A program made the position numbers and the translations under genes. Under the pieces are notes generated by a model. The model was given only the letters and a program-made list of their open reading frames with translations, made no database searches and was not told the DNA's origin. Shown piece by piece: positions 21,601 to 23,597 of a stretch of 23,597 nucleotides of DNA (position 1 is its first letter; every line of letters begins with the position of its first letter). Origin of the DNA: an uncultured Oscillospiraceae bacterium (GTDB lineage Bacteria; Bacillota; Clostridia; Oscillospirales; Oscillospiraceae); assembly GCA_934630495.1 (NCBI GenBank), contig CAKTVW010000036.1, positions 1-23,597 on the forward strand, in the 5' to 3' direction.

Positions 21601-23316
21601 ATGATTTGCAGCCATTGTGGTAAAATGTTGCCAAATACCGCATCAAACAGTACAACACTGCAATCGTGCCCTTTTTGCGGGAAATTGCTCGGTGAGCGAC
21701 TCAGCTCCAACGGAAATTTCCAAATCGTAAACGGAACACTGGTCCAGTTTGTCGGCAACGCAACAACAATCATGGTCCCCGACGGCGTTGTCTGCCTCGG
21801 TACTGGGGCATTCTACGGCTACCCCATCCATGAGGTCCGCCTTCCCGACAGCGTTGTAGAAATCGAAGCCAACTGTTTTTGGGGCTGCGATGAACTCCGA
21901 GAAATACATATACCGGTCAGCGTGACAAAAATTGATAAGACCGCTTTTCGCAACACCCACAATGTTAAGGTAGTCACGCCGCAGGGCAGCTATGCTTGGA
22001 ACTTCTTCGGATGCGGTAAAACAAGCACCCCTCCCGCAAAAAGTGCACCTGCCGCACCAAGTAACGCTCCCGGTTCTTCGACTGCTTCCGCTGCCTCGAC
22101 GCAAAAAACCGCTGCCCCGGTTTCATCTGCGCCACAGCCCAAGGCATCGACCGCTCCTACCTCAGTGCTTACCGAGCGAGAAAAAGAGGAACGTTATATT
22201 CAGATGCTCGGCGGAAAACCCGGAAAGCTTCCGTGGATGATCACGCATAACTTTTTTGGCCGAGTGGATAGACTGATCGCACGAATCCGGACGATAACTG
22301 ATCAGGAATTACTCATGCGCATCGCGCGCGAAGCCCCGCTGATTGAGGTTCGCCGCACAGCGGTCCGCAATATTACAAATCAAGAAGCGTTAAAAGCCTA
22401 CGCCCTATCAAACCTTTCTGTAATCCGTCTGGCGGCAATCGTCCACCTCGAGGATCAACCGACGCTCAGAAAGCTTGCCCTTTCCGACAGCAGCACTACG
22501 GTCAGAGATGCCGCGATCTCTAAGGTCACCGATAGCCAAACGGTTCGGGAATACCTGCTTCACACAGAGAAAAAGGTTACCGTGAAGGATCTGCAAGCTG
22601 TCACCTCATTGCAGGATTGTTATGAATTGGCCCTCTGTTCCGAGAATTACACTGTCCGCATCGCCGCTGCGCAGAAATTGCCCGAAAACACGCCGGAAGG
22701 AAAATTGCTTCGCGCGGCTGCCGAGCTTTCGCAGGAAATTCTCCCCTACCCAATCGAGCGCTTTAAGCAGGCCGCAGAAGCGTTGCAGCAATCCAACCCC
22801 GATTTTTTACAGAGAGTTGCTCTCCGGTACCCATTCCCCGGCGTGAGATACCTTGCACGGGGCAAGGAAAATCTTAATCCCGGCAACGGTGCCAGTCTTG
22901 AAGAACGTCTGAAAGCACAGACGCCTTCTCAGCTCGAAATAGAGCACCGTACCAAGATCAGGCACTATGAAGAACTGCTAAGCCAAGCACGGCAGGATGT
23001 AAAGGAATTTTGCGATTCTTGCCAGTGGTCTGCTAATCAGGGAAAACATTCCTATGAAAGTACATATGATGTTCGTAACGGTAGATATTATGGTCACTAT
23101 TATGCACTTCAATGCGAAAACGCGCCCAGCCTGAAAAGAGAACTCGAAATCGTCATACATATATTGCAGACTGAGCTACGGCGATTGGGCCTGCAGAACG
23201 CCCAAGTCACTTACAGCGAAGCTTATAATACTAGCAAAGAATATCTCGGAAACTCGCAATGGAGAGAGGTAAAAACGTTTAGTCACTATGTTGTTCACGT
23301 ATTGGCCAAATGGTAA
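21601..23316 (+). CDS. Zinc-ribbon, BspA-like LRR and HEAT-like repeat protein
   Basis: This 571-residue protein is not an enzyme I recognise. The N-terminus is a zinc ribbon with Cys3, Cys6, Cys23 and Cys26 (CSHCG, CPFCG). Residues about 40-125 look like a short BspA/LRR_5-type leucine-rich repeat block (GAFYGYPIHEVRLPDSV, FWGCDELREIHIPVSV). A flexible Ala/Pro/Ser/Thr linker spans about 140-190. Residues about 205-370 are short helical pairs resembling HEAT repeats (EVRRTAVRNITNQEALKAYA, VIRLAAIVHLEDQPTLRKLA). The C-terminal 150 residues are helical and contain a DSC motif. There is no signal peptide, so it is probably cytoplasmic. AGGAGG lies upstream of the ATG. The gene is clearly more AT-rich than its neighbours, suggesting later acquisition. 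A protein-binding scaffold role is inferred from the repeats. Confidence 0.8.
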   Translation: MICSHCGKMLPNTASNSTTLQSCPFCGKLLGERLSSNGNFQIVNGTLVQFVGNATTIMVPDGVVCLGTGAFYGYPIHEVRLPDSVVEIEANCFWGCDELREIHIPVSVTKIDKTAFRNTHNVKVVTPQGSYAWNFFGCGKTSTPPAKSAPAAPSNAPGSSTASAASTQKTAAPVSSAPQPKASTAPTSVLTEREKEERYIQMLGGKPGKLPWMITHNFFGRVDRLIARIRTITDQELLMRIAREAPLIEVRRTAVRNITNQEALKAYALSNLSVIRLAAIVHLEDQPTLRKLALSDSSTTVRDAAISKVTDSQTVREYLLHTEKKVTVKDLQAVTSLQDCYELALCSENYTVRIAAAQKLPENTPEGKLLRAAAELSQEILPYPIERFKQAAEALQQSNPDFLQRVALRYPFPGVRYLARGKENLNPGNGASLEERLKAQTPSQLEIEHRTKIRHYEELLSQARQDVKEFCDSCQWSANQGKHSYESTYDVRNGRYYGHYYALQCENAPSLKRELEIVIHILQTELRRLGLQNAQVTYSEAYNTSKEYLGNSQWREVKTFSHYVVHVLAKW

Positions 23317-23390
23317 ATACCTATTCACCGCAAAGCGTTTCGGCTGATTGCTCCGCGTTATGCTCGCTGTAAAGGTCCAAGCTTAACGAA

Positions 23391-23438
23391 CGGATTTCCA
23401 TTATTTCGGTCTTTTCTTCTCCGAAATGGCATTATCCG
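23391..23438. other. Possible stem-loop downstream of the LRR gene
   Basis: CGGAT (23391-23395) can pair with ATCCG (23434-23438), and ATTTCGG (23403-23409) with CCGAAAT (23421-23427). There is no U-run, and nothing else is seen in 23317-23454. Confidence 0.3.
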
Positions 23439-23454
23439 CAAATCTTCAATACGC

Positions 23455-23486
23455 AGAGGCTCTCAAAAGAGAGCCTCTCGTTTTTT
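23455..23486 (+). terminator. Rho-independent terminator after the LRR gene
   Basis: AGAGGCTCTC (23455-23464) pairs perfectly with GAGAGCCTCT (23469-23478) around AAAA and is followed by CGTTTTTT. On the minus strand there is no U-run, so it serves the plus-strand gene. Confidence 0.9.
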
Positions 23487-23498
23487 AGAGGTTTTATA

Positions 23499-23597
23499 TT
23501 AAAAGTCGGGGGTAAGCTTGTCGCCCAATGTCACTAAGTTAGGAACATTGTTATCAAATGCAACCCCATAATGAAAGAGTGCATTCCGCAAGGGATG
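23499..23597 (-). CDS. C-terminal fragment of an unidentified protein (cut by window edge)
   Basis: On the minus strand an open frame enters from beyond 23597 and stops at TAA (23499-23501). The last 32 residues read HPLRNALFHYGVAFDNN and end LVTLGDKLTPDF. The frame is convergent with the LRR gene and stops 12 bases before the terminator. RNALFH fits the R-x4-H pattern of HEPN domains, but six residues are too few to assign a family. Base composition is as AT-rich as the neighbouring gene. Confidence 0.5.
   Translation of the reverse strand, partial: HPLRNALFHYGVAFDNNVPNLVTLGDKLTPDF

Overview
The window looks like chromosomal DNA from a GC-rich member of the Clostridia, probably of the Oscillospiraceae/Ruminococcaceae type. 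This is inferred from gene content: CpsB/CpsD-type phosphatase and tyrosine kinases, COG2426 small export protein, YnbB-like methionine gamma-lyase family, rpsO-pnp, and strong AGGAGG ribosome sites. Promoters read as ordinary sigma-A boxes with 17-base spacers. No rRNA, tRNA or CRISPR was seen.

Layout. 1-3216: a repeat element at the left edge, then a minus-strand operon dusB - ECF sigma - anti-sigma. 3230-4244: a DUF6512-like membrane protein, then the 3' remnant of a metallophosphoesterase that still has a near-consensus promoter. 4296-9120: a minus-strand operon encoding a CpsB-type phosphatase, an Ig-like surface protein and two successive Wzz/BY-kinase fusions with Tyr-rich tails. 9121-10985: a structured intergenic segment, a polytopic membrane protein and rpiB. 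11011-12754: a PII-like protein translationally coupled to a CPA2-type antiporter (minus). 12836-13888: a two-domain P-loop ATPase (minus). 13945-16605: AbrB regulator, methionine gamma-lyase-family enzyme and EamA transporter (plus). 16606-16826: a 161-bp MITE-like element and a terminator. 16825-17685: an SDR oxidoreductase (minus). 17715-21549: small export protein, ogt, rpsO and pnp, with a large RNA hairpin before pnp. 21601-23597: a more AT-rich tail with a zinc-ribbon/LRR/HEAT-like protein and the 3' end of a minus-strand gene cut by the window edge.

The housekeeping genes are ordinary. The points most worth checking are: a family of short inverted-repeat elements abutting gene stop codons; the double tyrosine-kinase operon with a (Gly-Tyr)10 tail; the PII-like/antiporter pair; the ATPase whose second P-loop has decayed; the very regular rpsO-pnp hairpin; and the compositionally distinct right end, which may begin an accessory region. 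No single system here can be declared new from sequence reading alone.
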